Notes under the pieces: model-generated
What the model was told of the DNA's origin: nothing
What the model saw: only the letters and a program-made list of their open reading frames with translations
Databases searched by the model: none
Shown here: piece after piece, positions 27,768 to 38,337 of the stretch
Layout: the number at the start of each line of letters is the position of its first letter
Numbering within the stretch: the stretch's first letter is position 1
Position numbers and translations under genes: made by a program
Assembly (NCBI GenBank): GCA_012840075.1
Contig: DUMC01000020.1
Location: 1-64,000 of the forward strand
DNA from: Clostridiaceae bacterium
GTDB taxonomy: Bacteria; Bacillota; Clostridia; Acetivibrionales; DUMC01
Length of the DNA: 64,000 bases
Direction of reading: 5' to 3'

Positions 27768-27791
27768 TTAAATAATCAGTATTTTAATTAA

Positions 27792-27820
27792 ATTATAATA
27801 CTAATGTGCTGTTTTGACAA
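27792..27820 (-). promoter_or_regulatory. Sigma-A promoter of the GH2 gene
   Basis: Read on the minus strand, TTGTCA and TATAAT are exactly 17 bases apart, starting transcription near 27785, about 80 bases before the ATG. Confidence 0.7.
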
Positions 27821-27872
27821 TATGAATTTAGTCAAGGAACCATTCAATGCACCTTATAAAAAGCATTACCTG

Positions 27873-27901
27873 TTGAATAGTTAACTTGCAAGTTATATAA
27901 T
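27873..27901 (+). promoter_or_regulatory. Sigma-A promoter of the ArsR-type regulator gene
   Basis: TTGAAT and TATAAT are exactly 17 bases apart, with the second palindrome lying in the spacer. Confidence 0.7.
27881..27896. promoter_or_regulatory. Palindromic operator inside the regulator promoter
   Basis: TTAACTTGCAAGTTAT contains the perfect 14-base dyad TAACTTGCAAGTTA between the -35 and -10 elements. Protein bound here would exclude RNA polymerase, a standard arrangement for autorepression. Confidence 0.7.
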
Positions 27902-27977
27902 TAGGATAAAACATAAGAATAAAATAAATAGAAAATGTAGCATTAAGTAACCTTTAAGAAAATGAGAGTTGATAACC

Positions 27978-28874
27978 ATGAGAATTAGAGCGAATGCTAA
28001 ACATATGAATATTTTTCAGTGTCTTGCATCCGAAACACGTATTAAAGTTCTGGAATTGCTTTCGGAAAAACCTAGGAGCGTAGGTGAACTGGCAAAGGAA
28101 TTGGGAGTATCTTCGGCTATAATGACCCGGCATATATCAATGCTGGAAGAAGCAGGGTTAATTAACTGTACAGGGTTGCCGGGCAAACGGGGTCTTAAAA
28201 AAGAATGTTCCCTTAAGGAAACGGAAATTTTAATATCAATGAAAAAAGAGGAGCGCTCGAAGGAGTGCCATGCTATATCGATACCTGTAGGTCAGTATAT
28301 TTCTTATGAAGTACATCCTACATGTGGGCTGGCAAGTGTAAACGGATATATTGGATTTTGTGATGATCAAAGATATTTCAGCAGCCCGGAAAGGGTAAAA
28401 GCCGGGATTTTATGGTTTCAATCGGGTTTTGTAGAATATTGCATACCGGGCTATATGGTTACATCCCGTACCATACATTCAATTGAAATATCATTGGAAA
28501 TATGCTCGGAATATCCTAAATACAAAGAAGATTGGCCGTCGGACATTTATTTTTACATAAACGGAATATTTATAGGGTACTGGACCAGCCCGGGAGATTT
28601 TGGAGAAAAACGTGGTATATACACGCCCGAGTGGTGGAGAGCTACCCAGTATGGGCTGCTTAAAATAATCAAGATAACAAAAGACGGGACCTTTTTAGAT
28701 GGGATGCGTCTTTCGGGTGTTACTTTGAAAGATTTAAATATACAGAGCGGAAAGGATATTTTTTTCAAGATTTCTTCTCCTGCAGATGCTAAAAATGCGG
28801 GAGGGGTAAATATTTTTGGAAAAGGTTTTGGAAATTATGACCAAGATATCGAAGTAAGAATAGAATATGAGTAA
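27978..28874 (+). CDS. ArsR-type winged-helix regulator with a large C-terminal domain
   Basis: Residues from about 5 to 85 form an ArsR/HTH-5 winged helix: NIFQCLASETRIKVLELLSE, then SVGELAKELGVSSAIMTRHI as the helix-turn-helix. The following 200 residues are unlike metal-sensing ArsR proteins and contain many aromatic residues (GYWTSPGDFGEKRGIY, EWWRATQYG), suggesting a carbohydrate- or small-molecule-binding domain; I do not recognise it by name. No metal-site Cys pairs are seen. The gene is divergent from the GH2 enzyme and both promoters carry a TTAACTT/AAGTTAA palindrome, so it likely represses both until a sugar signal appears. The ORF track starts at a TTG three codons earlier; the ATG at 27978 is chosen, though its ribosome site is weak. 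Confidence 0.82.
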   Translation: MRIRANAKHMNIFQCLASETRIKVLELLSEKPRSVGELAKELGVSSAIMTRHISMLEEAGLINCTGLPGKRGLKKECSLKETEILISMKKEERSKECHAISIPVGQYISYEVHPTCGLASVNGYIGFCDDQRYFSSPERVKAGILWFQSGFVEYCIPGYMVTSRTIHSIEISLEICSEYPKYKEDWPSDIYFYINGIFIGYWTSPGDFGEKRGIYTPEWWRATQYGLLKIIKITKDGTFLDGMRLSGVTLKDLNIQSGKDIFFKISSPADAKNAGGVNIFGKGFGNYDQDIEVRIEYE

Positions 28875-29051
28875 TATATGATTTAGCAGGATATGGGTGG
28901 CTTGAGACAAAGGACAAGGTTGTTAGAAATAGATGGAAAATTACTTATAACTGTGTGGGAATGAGTTTACAATTGCATTGGTAAATTAAAAACTTAAAAA
29001 AACCAATAAGTATTAAATAAAAAACAGGAAAAAATTATTTTAAAAAAAGTA

Positions 29052-29080
29052 TTGACAACAAGCAAAAAATGTGGTAATAT
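29052..29080 (+). promoter_or_regulatory. Sigma-A promoter of the ilv-leu operon
   Basis: TTGACA and TAATAT with a 17-base spacer sit about 80 bases before the T-box leader structure. Confidence 0.75.
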
Positions 29081-29159
29081 TTCAGGCAATATTCTATCTC
29101 AAAGAGCAGAATTTCTGTATTGAACAGTGTAATATGACAATTACATAAAAAATTGCGGT

Positions 29160-29495
29160 TAAAAACGATGAAGGAGAAAAGATGCATTAAAGCATTTAAG
29201 AGAGTCGGTGGTTGGTGCGAACCGATATTGCTTAATGTATGTATGGCTCGCTCCGGAGTTTCACCACTGAAATTCTACAAGTATATTTACAGATGAGTAG
29301 GTGGTGACGGTGACCCCGTTATAATCAGAGAATCCTTAATTTAGTATAATTGTGGATTCTCACTGAGGATATGTTACAGGCACGCTTGATGATAACCTTA
29401 AAGTACTTGGCAACATATCGAAGTAGGGTGGTACCACGTTGGATGTGTAGCTCCTTCGTCCCTGCATTTGGCAGTGATGAAGGAGCTTTAATTTT
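29160..29495 (+). ncRNA. T-box leader (probably tRNA-Ile responsive)
   Basis: This leader has the conserved T-box order: AACGATGAAGGAGAAAAG, AGAGAG, GGTTGGTGCGAACC, CTCCGGAG, then GAA followed by ATT at 29272-29274 as the probable specifier codon, the T-box AGGGTGGTACCACG at 29425-29438, and a terminator. Uncharged tRNA pairing with the specifier and T-box favours antitermination and operon expression. ATT means isoleucine, which fits an operon ending in citramalate synthase. The specifier call rests on its position after CTGAA; the base after it is C rather than the more usual purine, so it is the least certain part. Confidence 0.92.
29449..29495 (+). terminator. T-box controlled terminator
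   Basis: AGCTCCTTC and GAAGGAGCT form the stem, followed by TTAATTTT. Its 5' arm lies just after the T-box sequence, so antiterminator and terminator are mutually exclusive. Confidence 0.88.
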
Positions 29496-29823
29496 ATATA
29501 GATGTCAGGATCCTGGATAAATAAATTGAATAAATAAACTGAATGATTAATTTAAGAATTATAAAATAGAAGTTTATTGAATTCTGATTGGTTTTATCTG
29601 AAATTATCTTTGAAATTTGTTTAGTTTTACCGTTGTATCTTTGAATTATATATTGCTGCAAATGTATTAAAATAATTACAAATGAATTGCAGAATTAAGA
29701 TAAAAAATAAACAATAGCTGTATACTTGTATATAACAAAATTTAACAATAGTATATATGATTTTGGATAGATTACTTGCAAGACAGAAATAGTAAGTAGG
29801 TGATCAGCTTGAAGGAGAATATT
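29496..29823. other. AT-rich leader between T-box and ilvB
   Basis: About 330 bases separate the terminator from the ilvB start. No open frame with a ribosome site, and no further RNA motif, is recognised. Confidence 0.5.
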
Positions 29824-31518
29824 TTGAGACTAACAGGCGCTCAGGCAATGGTTAAAATATTGGAAATAGAAAATGTAAGTCATATATTTGGTTATCCTGG
29901 GGCAGCTATTTGTCCTTTTTATGATGCACTGGCTGATTCTCAAATAAAGCATATACTTACAAGGCATGAGCAAGGTGCAGCTCATGCAGCCAACGGATAT
30001 GCCCGTGCTACCGGGAAAACGGGTGTGTGTGTTGCTACTTCAGGACCTGGGGCAACCAACCTAATTACAGGCATTGCTACTGCATATATGGACTCTATTC
30101 CCATAGTTGCCATAACAGGTCAGGTTCCAACCAATCAAATAGGTAAGGATGTCTTTCAGGAAGCTGATATAACAGGTGCAACAGCACCTTTTTGCAAACA
30201 TAATTATCTGGTGAAAGATGTTAAGGAACTACCGAGAATCATGAAAGAGGCTTTTCATATTGCTTCTACGGGAAGACCGGGACCGGTGGTTATAGATGTG
30301 CCTGTGGACGTACAGAATGCGCAGTTGGATTTTTTGTATCCGGAAACAATTGATATTAGAGGATATAAACCGACTTATAAAGGTCACCCTTTGCAAATAC
30401 GGAAAATAGCGGATGCAATCAAAGAATCAAAAGCACCTGTTATTTGTGCAGGCGGAGGAGTAATAAGCTCAAATGCCGGCGAAGAATTGACGGAACTGAT
30501 AGAAAAGTGCAGAATCCCTGTTGTTACAACACTAATGGGCATAGGAGCCGTACCTGCAAAACACGAATTGAACCTCGGAATGCTTGGTTCTCATGGTAAT
30601 TATGTTGCTAATTATGCAATCCACAATGCAGATCTGGTTATAATCATGGGAGCCAGAGTCGGGGACAGGGCTATGGCCGCAGCAAACAAGATTGCCAAGA
30701 AAGCTAAGATAATTCACATAGATATAGATCCTGCAGAAATCGGTAAGAACATTGATGTTGTTATTCCCGTTGTAGGGGATGTAAAGATGATCCTGCAAGA
30801 TCTGCTTCAACTTGTTGAAAAAGGTGATGTTGAAGAGTGGAACAGAGTAATTGGGGATAAGTTAGCAGAATTTAGGAAAAAACAGCATTCGGATGTTTTT
30901 TCGAAAGACAATGCAGAAGATAATGGGAAAGATAATGCGGATAATGCAGCAAGTAGCAGGACCGACCGGGAAAATGCAGTAAAACCGTCGTACTTTTTAA
31001 AGATGCTTTCCGATATGATGGACGGTGAAACCATTGTAACTACGGAAGTGGGACAGAATCAAATATGGGCAGCTAATTACCTTTCTATCAACAAACCCGG
31101 AAAGTTTATAACTTCAGGCGGAATGGGAACGATGGGTTATGGCTTGCCTGCTGCTGTAGGAGCAAAGGTGGGGCGTCCTGAAAATAAAGTCATTGTAATC
31201 AGCGGAGATGGAAGTTTTCAGATGACCATGCAGGAACTTGGAACAATAAAGCAAAATAAGCTGGGTGTGAAGATTGTAATATTTAACAACTCAAGGCTTG
31301 GAATGGTACGAGAGCTTCAGAAAAAGAAATATTGCAATCGTTATTTCCAGACTTTTCTTGATAATCCCGATTTCGTAAAGCTGGCAGATGCTTATGGTAT
31401 TAAAGGTGAGAGAATTTCCGGCAATTTGGAAGTTGAAGGAGCGATAAAGAGAATGCTCCATGATGACGAACCTTATTTATTGGAATGCGTTGTTGATCCG
31501 GAAGAACCTACACTTTGA
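29824..31518 (+). CDS. ilvB: Acetolactate synthase large subunit
   Basis: The roughly 564-residue enzyme condenses pyruvate with pyruvate or 2-oxobutyrate, the first common step to valine, leucine and isoleucine. It has the thiamine-diphosphate enzyme plan: catalytic Glu in RHEQGAAHAANGYARATGK, the GPGATNLITGIATAYMDSIP run, and the cofactor motif GDGSFQMTMQELGT with the closing FNNSRLGMV. Between the middle and C-terminal domains is an unusual polar insertion (DNAEDNGKDNADNAASSRTD). The ORF track starts at a GTG, but GAAGGAG lies six bases before an in-frame TTG at 29824, giving the usual start RLTGAQAMVKILE. It heads the ilv-leu operon behind a T-box leader. Confidence 0.96.
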   Translation: MRLTGAQAMVKILEIENVSHIFGYPGAAICPFYDALADSQIKHILTRHEQGAAHAANGYARATGKTGVCVATSGPGATNLITGIATAYMDSIPIVAITGQVPTNQIGKDVFQEADITGATAPFCKHNYLVKDVKELPRIMKEAFHIASTGRPGPVVIDVPVDVQNAQLDFLYPETIDIRGYKPTYKGHPLQIRKIADAIKESKAPVICAGGGVISSNAGEELTELIEKCRIPVVTTLMGIGAVPAKHELNLGMLGSHGNYVANYAIHNADLVIIMGARVGDRAMAAANKIAKKAKIIHIDIDPAEIGKNIDVVIPVVGDVKMILQDLLQLVEKGDVEEWNRVIGDKLAEFRKKQHSDVFSKDNAEDNGKDNADNAASSRTDRENAVKPSYFLKMLSDMMDGETIVTTEVGQNQIWAANYLSINKPGKFITSGGMGTMGYGLPAAVGAKVGRPENKVIVISGDGSFQMTMQELGTIKQNKLGVKIVIFNNSRLGMVRELQKKKYCNRYFQTFLDNPDFVKLADAYGIKGERISGNLEVEGAIKRMLHDDEPYLLECVVDPEEPTL

Positions 31519-31749
31519 GTATAGTTTGAGTTTGATTTTATGCATAAACCTTTATTCAAATATTCTTTTTACGATGTTTTTGAATATAATCCGCTATTAA
31601 AGACAAAAACGCTGCCTTATAGATACAAAACAATAAAAAATAAAATTCAAAATAATATGAAACAATAACAAAAACAAACTAAAATGATGTAAATTAAAAT
31701 TTAAGTCAAAAAAAAAGAAAGTATGCTGAGAATGGTAGGTGAAAGTTGT

Positions 31750-32262
31750 ATGCCAAAACATATTTTGTCTGTACTGGTAGAAAATCATCCGGGAGTACTC
31801 TCCAGAGTAGCCGGTTTATTCAGCAGAAGGGGATTTAATATTGACAGCCTGGCTGTCGGTGTTACGGAAAATCCCGACATTTCCAGGATGACTATTGTAG
31901 TTGACGGAGATGACCATATAGTTGAACAGGTTAGCAAACAGCTAAACAAACTTATAGACGTAATCAGAGTTAAAAGGCTGGATCCCGCAGAAACCGTAAG
32001 CAGGGAGCTGGCTTTGATAAAGGTAAACGCAACTGCTGCTACAAGGTCCGAAATTATTCAAATAGTGGAGATATTTAGGGACAAAATCGTGGATGTATCA
32101 AAAAATACTCTTACAATAGAGGCATGTGGAGATGCCGATAAACTTAAGGCATTGGAAAATATGCTACAACAGTTTGGTATTAAGGAAATTGTAAGAACAG
32201 GGTTCATATCAATTGAAAGAGGCAGCAAGCATATTAAGGCAAAAAATAATAACGAAGATTAG
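31750..32262 (+). CDS. ilvN: Acetolactate synthase small (regulatory) subunit
   Basis: The 170-residue regulatory subunit has an N-terminal ACT domain (HILSVLVENHPGVLSRVAGLFSRRGFNIDSL) and the conserved C-terminal half (LALIKVNATAATRSEIIQIV). It activates the large subunit and confers feedback inhibition by valine or other branched amino acids. The start at 31750 has TAGGTGAAAG ahead and fits the family; the ORF track adds nine residues. It lies about 230 bases after ilvB, a wider gap than usual in such operons, with no terminator recognised between them. Confidence 0.95.
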   Translation: MPKHILSVLVENHPGVLSRVAGLFSRRGFNIDSLAVGVTENPDISRMTIVVDGDDHIVEQVSKQLNKLIDVIRVKRLDPAETVSRELALIKVNATAATRSEIIQIVEIFRDKIVDVSKNTLTIEACGDADKLKALENMLQQFGIKEIVRTGFISIERGSKHIKAKNNNED

Positions 32263-32321
32263 AATAAACGGTAAAAATGAATGATAATGATAGATGATGC
32301 GGAATAAGCAAAATAAATTAA

Positions 32322-33335
<1,014 letters not shown>

Positions 33336-33431
33336 ATTAAACACACTCAGGAATCTATCAAGAACTATTTACCATATAAGTGTTAATTTAAGGGTATTAT
33401 ACTGAAAACGTGAAAAGAATGGGGGTTATGT

Positions 33432-34985
33432 ATGTCAACATTAATTAGAATATTTGATACTACTTTAAGAGACGGTGAGCAAACACCCGGAGTTAATCTG
33501 AATGTATATGAAAAGCTGGAAATTGCGAAACAACTTGAAAGATTAGGTGTGGATGTGATTGAAGCAGGTTTTGCCATAGCCTCTCCAGGGGATTTTGAAG
33601 CTATTAAAGAGGTGGCTAAAAATATTAAGAATGCAACTGTAGCAAGCCTTGCCAGGGCTCTTGAAAAGGATATAGATAGGGCTTGGGAAGCCGTACAATA
33701 TGCGGAAAGCCCATGTATACACACATTTATTGCCACATCCGATATTCATATGAAATATAAATTGAGAATGACGGAAGAACAGGTTTTAGAACGTGCCGTG
33801 GCTATGGTTAAGTATGCAAAAAAATATTGTCCAAATGTTGAATTTTCTGCAGAGGATGCCAGCAGGAGCAGGTTGGAGTTTTTGTATAAAATATTTGAAG
33901 AAGTGATAAAAGCAGGTGCTACCGTTATAAATATACCTGATACAGTAGGTTATTCAACTCCGGAAGAGTTTGGCAGTCTGATAAGAAACATAAAAAACAA
34001 TGTGAGCAATATAGATAAAGTTATACTAAGTGTTCACTGCCACAATGATCTTGGTTTGGCCGTTGCAAATTCTTTGGCTGCAATCCAAAACGGTGCTACC
34101 CAGGTGGAGACAACTATTAACGGTTTGGGAGAAAGAGCCGGAAATGCAGCAATGGAAGAAATAGTAATGGCCATGAACACAAGGAAGGACTTCTACGGAT
34201 TCACCAATAACATAGATACGACCCAAATATACAGAACCAGCAGGCTTGTTTCCACCCTTACAGGAATAGCCGTACAGCCAAACAAAGCAATAGTAGGAGC
34301 AAATGCTTTTGCACATGAATCCGGAATACATCAGCATGGAGTATTGGCTGAAAAAAGCACTTATGAAATTATGAGCCCAGAATCTATCGGTCTTAAACAA
34401 AACAGGATGGTTCTCGGAAAACTTTCAGGTCGTCATGCTTTTGAAGAAAAACTCCGTGAGATGGGATACAATCTTACGGAAGAACAGATTAAAATCACAT
34501 TCCAAAAATTTAAAGAACTTGCTGACAGGAAGAAAGAAATTTCAGACAGCGATATTGAAGCATTAGTTAGTGAAAAAGTTGCAAAAGTTCCTGAAGTATT
34601 CGTTCTTGAATCTTTCCAGATAAGCAGTGGAAATAAGCTGGTTGCCACTTCCACTGTTAGCGTAAGAAGAAACGGAACTGTTAAAACTGAAGCCGCAACA
34701 GGAGAAGGACCGGTAGATGCTGCTTTTAATGCGTTAGATAGGGCAGTAGGGATTTCATTGAAATTGGAGGATTACAGTTTGAGAGCCGTTACCGGCGGTA
34801 AAGATGCACTGGGAGAAGTAACCGTGAGAGTGTCAAAAAACGGAAAGTCATTCACAGGCAGGGGTGTGAGCACTGACATAATTGAATCCAGTATAAGAGC
34901 ATATCTTGATGCAATAAACAGAGTGCTTAGCGAACTTGGAGAAGAAATCATAGGTGATTCGAACTCAAAGGCTGATGCAATATAA
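33432..34985 (+). CDS. leuA: 2-isopropylmalate synthase
   Basis: The 517-residue enzyme condenses acetyl-CoA with 2-oxoisovalerate, the first committed step to leucine. The TIM-barrel begins [18 protein letters not shown] with the metal-binding Asp, and the second signature is [18 protein letters not shown] followed by [10 protein letters not shown]. After about residue 380 comes the regulatory domain that gives leucine feedback inhibition ([15 protein letters not shown]). Homocitrate synthase is unlikely given length and operon. The start has GGGGG seven bases ahead. leuB, leuC and leuD are not in the window. Confidence 0.95.
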   Translation: MSTLIRIFDTTLRDGEQTPGVNLNVYEKLEIAKQLERLGVDVIEAGFAIASPGDFEAIKEVAKNIKNATVASLARALEKDIDRAWEAVQYAESPCIHTFIATSDIHMKYKLRMTEEQVLERAVAMVKYAKKYCPNVEFSAEDASRSRLEFLYKIFEEVIKAGATVINIPDTVGYSTPEEFGSLIRNIKNNVSNIDKVILSVHCHNDLGLAVANSLAAIQNGATQVETTINGLGERAGNAAMEEIVMAMNTRKDFYGFTNNIDTTQIYRTSRLVSTLTGIAVQPNKAIVGANAFAHESGIHQHGVLAEKSTYEIMSPESIGLKQNRMVLGKLSGRHAFEEKLREMGYNLTEEQIKITFQKFKELADRKKEISDSDIEALVSEKVAKVPEVFVLESFQISSGNKLVATSTVSVRRNGTVKTEAATGEGPVDAAFNALDRAVGISLKLEDYSLRAVTGGKDALGEVTVRVSKNGKSFTGRGVSTDIIESSIRAYLDAINRVLSELGEEIIGDSNSKADAI

Positions 34986-35124
34986 TATGTAAAATTCGAC
35001 TTGACAAATCTGATATGTAAAAATTAGTGGGGTGCATTTAACAAATATTTCTTCACGTAAATTAAGTGCACCTAAAATTAGAACATTAGTTGATGATGAG
35101 GAAGTTTTGGGTTTAAAATACAGA

Positions 35125-35181
35125 TATGTGAGGTATATACAAGGAAGTTTATATGTAAGGTATGTAAGGTATACACAAAGG
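35125..35181 (+). repeat. Imperfect direct repeats upstream of cimA
   Basis: TATGTGAGGTATATACAAGG (35125-35144) recurs as TATGTAAGGTATACACAAAGG (35161-35181), with a 9-base partial copy TATGTAAGG at 35152. They lie between leuA and the preferred cimA start. Confidence 0.65.
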
Positions 35182-35244
35182 TTAAAAGTAGGTATTATGG
35201 GAAATGACGGTTATAAAAATATGGCGTGGAAAGTGGGTGAGATT

Positions 35245-36861
35245 GTGAAGGAAATAAAAATATATGACTCAACTTTAAGGGATGGTGCTCAAGCCCAGGG
35301 CATTTCTTTTACCGTAGAAGATAAGTTGAAGATTACCGAAGCGGTCGATAGGCTTGGTATCAGCTATATTGAAGCCGGTAATCCCGGTTCCAACCCAAAG
35401 GATCTTGAGTTTTTCCAACGGGTGAAAAAGCTTAAATTGAAAAATGTAAAAGTAGTTGCCTTTGGGAGTACCCGCCGTACGAATATTAAGGTAGAAGATG
35501 ATGCTAATGTGAAATCTCTTTTGACCGCTGATACCGAGGCTGTTGCAATATTTGGAAAGAGCTGGGATTTTCATGTGTATGAAGTGCTAAGGACTACATT
35601 GGATGAAAATCTCAGAATGATATATGACACTGTGGAATTTTTTACAAAGCTTGGAAAAGAAGTTATCTTTGATGCGGAGCATTTTTTTGACGGGTATAAA
35701 GCAAATCCGGAATATGCGATGAAGACCATTTATACGGCTATTGAAGCCGGTGCCTCTACTGTTTGCCTTTGTGATACTAACGGTGGAACTTTTCCAAATG
35801 AAATATCTGAGATAACATCCTATGTAGTAAAAAATGTTAGAGTGCCTGTAGGAATTCATTGCCATAATGACAACGGTATGGCAGTAGCTAATTCTATATT
35901 GGCAGTGCAAGCCGGGGCAACACAGGTACAGGGAACAATAAACGGGATTGGAGAAAGATGCGGAAATGCAAATCTATGTACTATAATTCCGAATCTGCAA
36001 ATAAAAGCAAATTATAAATGCATTCCGGATGAATGTATGAAAAGCCTTACTTCAATAGCCAGATATATCAGTGAAATTGCAAATGTAATTCATAACGAGA
36101 AGGATCCGTATGTAGGGGGAAGTGCCTTTGCACATAAAGGCGGAATGCATATAGATGCCGTATTTAAAAATCCTATTTCTTTTGAGCACATAAATCCCGA
36201 GCTGGTTGGAAACAAGCGTGTGATATTGATGTCCGAAGTAGCCGGAAGAAGTACTATTTTGAAAAAAATCCATGAGGTGGATCCCACCATCGGAAAAGAT
36301 TCTCCGGAAGCCAAAAAGATTATCGACAGATTAAAGGAGCTTGAACATGAAGGATACCAATACGAAGGTGCGGAAAGCTCTTTTGAACTTGTAATCAGAA
36401 AGATACTGGGTAAATACCAGCCTTTCTTTAATCTGAATCAATTTAAAGTTATAGTAGGAGAACCGACAATTGGTGAATTTAATTCTTCTGCAATGATAAA
36501 AATAAGAGTGGGAGATCAGGTAGAAATTACTGCCGCAGAAGGATGCGGACCTGTCAATGCTCTTGACAACGCTTTAAGAAAAGCACTTGAAAGATTTTAT
36601 CCGGAAATTAAGCAAATGAAACTGACCGACTACAAGGTCAGGGTTCTGGATTCAGAAGCAGCCACGGCGGCAAAAGTAAGGGTACTGATAGAATCCACTG
36701 ATGGAAAAGACATGTGGACTACAATCGGCGTATCTACCGACATAATAGAAGCAAGCTGGAAGGCTCTGGTAGATTCCGTTGAATATAAACTTATTAAAGA
36801 TAAGAACGGAAATAATAATATTAAAAACCATGTTAATGAAAATGCCGAAAACAAACATTAA
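35245..36861 (+). CDS. cimA: (R)-citramalate synthase
   Basis: The 538-residue enzyme joins pyruvate and acetyl-CoA to citramalate, opening the threonine-independent route to 2-oxobutyrate and isoleucine. It is a LeuA homologue but of the citramalate type: [20 protein letters not shown] in place of the LeuA GEQTPGV start, then [30 protein letters not shown] and [13 protein letters not shown] regulatory domain fills the last 150 residues ([16 protein letters not shown]). The ORF track adds 71 residues that are repetitive and unlike the family; the GTG at 35245, after GGGTGAG, gives the expected N terminus. Its place behind leuA under an isoleucine-type T-box fits the function. A terminator follows 55 bases after the stop. 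Confidence 0.93.
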   Translation: MKEIKIYDSTLRDGAQAQGISFTVEDKLKITEAVDRLGISYIEAGNPGSNPKDLEFFQRVKKLKLKNVKVVAFGSTRRTNIKVEDDANVKSLLTADTEAVAIFGKSWDFHVYEVLRTTLDENLRMIYDTVEFFTKLGKEVIFDAEHFFDGYKANPEYAMKTIYTAIEAGASTVCLCDTNGGTFPNEISEITSYVVKNVRVPVGIHCHNDNGMAVANSILAVQAGATQVQGTINGIGERCGNANLCTIIPNLQIKANYKCIPDECMKSLTSIARYISEIANVIHNEKDPYVGGSAFAHKGGMHIDAVFKNPISFEHINPELVGNKRVILMSEVAGRSTILKKIHEVDPTIGKDSPEAKKIIDRLKELEHEGYQYEGAESSFELVIRKILGKYQPFFNLNQFKVIVGEPTIGEFNSSAMIKIRVGDQVEITAAEGCGPVNALDNALRKALERFYPEIKQMKLTDYKVRVLDSEAATAAKVRVLIESTDGKDMWTTIGVSTDIIEASWKALVDSVEYKLIKDKNGNNNIKNHVNENAENKH

Positions 36862-37219
36862 TAAAGAACAATCGAAAATCTGTGATATGTAATAAAATAA
36901 CGGTTACAGCAAATTAAAGGTACACTTAATTGTGGCAATTTGAGTGTACCTTTTTTATTAAAAACTTATATAGACTTGTAATGAAGCGGATTCATGTGAT
37001 CTTTATTATATTTTTACGAACTCTGCAACTTTATATGGTGAAATACACTTTATTATGCTATTATCATTATGTAAGATTATATAATTAATAAATATATAAT
37101 AATATGTAGTTCAAAAAATTTTTAGTTTTTATTACTAACAAGATGGAAACATTTAGAAAGGATAATATATAAATACTTAAAAATAGAAACACTTTTAGAA
37201 AGAAGAGGAATACTAGTGT
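36862..37219. other. Intergenic region with operon terminator
   Basis: After the terminator at 36916-36957 the remaining 260 bases are AT-rich with no recognised gene or clear promoter. Confidence 0.5.
36916..36957 (+). terminator. Terminator of the ilv-leu-cimA operon
   Basis: AAAGGTACACT and AGTGTACCTTT form an 11-base stem, followed by TTTT; the loop is 16 bases. Confidence 0.85.
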
Positions 37220-37480
37220 ATGAAACTTACCGGCACTCTTATAATAGGTACAAAAACAATAAAAAAGATAACCGTTGAGAAAGATGACCCCGATATGTCC
37301 TTCCATGACATCCTTGAAGAGTGTTTTATTGATTTATGTAAGGGATTGGATATACCCGTACCTATATGGATGAAAAAGAATACAACTGAATTTTCTGCTT
37401 TTCGAAGGACATTCTTTACTAACGAACAATTTACGGAAAAGGTGAATTTTGATAGACTTGAGATTAGGATGCATAGATGA
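37220..37480 (+). CDS. Small protein of unknown function, 86 aa
   Basis: I do not recognise a family. The protein opens MKLTGTLIIGTKTIKKITVE, probably a beta-hairpin, followed by an acidic stretch and a helical segment (FHDILEECFIDLCKGL). It has two Cys but no clear metal motif, no signal and no membrane helix. An AGAAGAGGAA ribosome site supports translation, and the SDR gene starts 15 bases after its stop, so the two are likely co-transcribed and may share a pathway. Confidence 0.6.
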   Translation: MKLTGTLIIGTKTIKKITVEKDDPDMSFHDILEECFIDLCKGLDIPVPIWMKKNTTEFSAFRRTFFTNEQFTEKVNFDRLEIRMHR

Positions 37481-37495
37481 GGAGAGGTGGAAAGT

Positions 37496-38281
37496 GTGAA
37501 TAATAAACGTATGTTTGATTTAACCGGCAAGGTTGCAATAGTTACGGGAACCAGCAGGGGGCTGGGTCAATATTTTGGGAGGGCCCTGGCAAGAGCGGGG
37601 GCGGATCTTGTTATTACAAGCAGGAACATATCCTCTCTCGATAAGTTCAAGGAAGAAATCGAATCAATGGGAAGGAAAGCATTGCCTGTAGAACTTGATG
37701 TTCGCGACTATGACAGCATCCAGAGGATGGTAGAAAAAGCTTATGAAGAATACGAAAAGATTGATATTCTCGTTAATAATGCAGGCTGTAATATTAGAAA
37801 ACCGGCTTTGGATATAACCTGGGATGACTGGAATACTGTGTTGGATACGAACTTGCGTGGTGCCTTCTTTGTTGCACAGGCAGTAGCCAGAAAAATGATA
37901 CCAAGACTTTACGGCCGAATAATAAATATCGGATCCGTTACCAGCGTATTTGGCTATGCAGGTATCACTCCCTACTGTGCCAGCAGGGGAGGAGTAAAGC
38001 AGATGACCATGAGCCTTGCTGATGAGTGGGGGCGTTACGGTATTACGGTAAACTGCCTCGCACCTGGTTGGTTTAAAACAGAACAGAATAAAGTCCTGTA
38101 CGAAAACAAAAAATGGGTGGAATACATATGCGACAGAATTCCTTTGAAACGACCCGGACAACCTGACGACCTTGACGGAGCAATTGTTTTCCTGGCATCC
38201 GATGAAAGCAAATACATTACAGGTCAAATCATCCTTGTAGACGGAGGTATAACCACGGGAGCTACCAAAGCAACAGTATGA
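37496..38281 (+). CDS. Short-chain dehydrogenase/reductase with Arg in place of the catalytic Lys
   Basis: The 261-residue protein is a classical SDR: the cofactor loop is VTGTSRGLGQYFG, the fold motif ILVNNAGCNIR, and the catalytic Ser is in NIGSVTSVFG. The active-site Tyr is in PYCASRGGVKQM, where the YxxxK motif reads Y-C-A-S-R, so the catalytic Lys is Arg. The codon is AGG and the rest of the motif is intact. The C-terminal motif TGQIILVDGGITTG is normal. It resembles gluconate 5-dehydrogenase and 2-deoxygluconate dehydrogenase types, acting on sugar acids. The start is taken at the second GTG (37496) after GGAGAGGTGG. Activity may be lowered or altered by the substitution. Confidence 0.88.
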   Translation: MNNKRMFDLTGKVAIVTGTSRGLGQYFGRALARAGADLVITSRNISSLDKFKEEIESMGRKALPVELDVRDYDSIQRMVEKAYEEYEKIDILVNNAGCNIRKPALDITWDDWNTVLDTNLRGAFFVAQAVARKMIPRLYGRIINIGSVTSVFGYAGITPYCASRGGVKQMTMSLADEWGRYGITVNCLAPGWFKTEQNKVLYENKKWVEYICDRIPLKRPGQPDDLDGAIVFLASDESKYITGQIILVDGGITTGATKATV

Positions 38282-38337
38282 AGAAATATCTTATGCATGC
38301 TCGAAAAGAGATGGCTTCAGGCTTAAATTATTTATGG

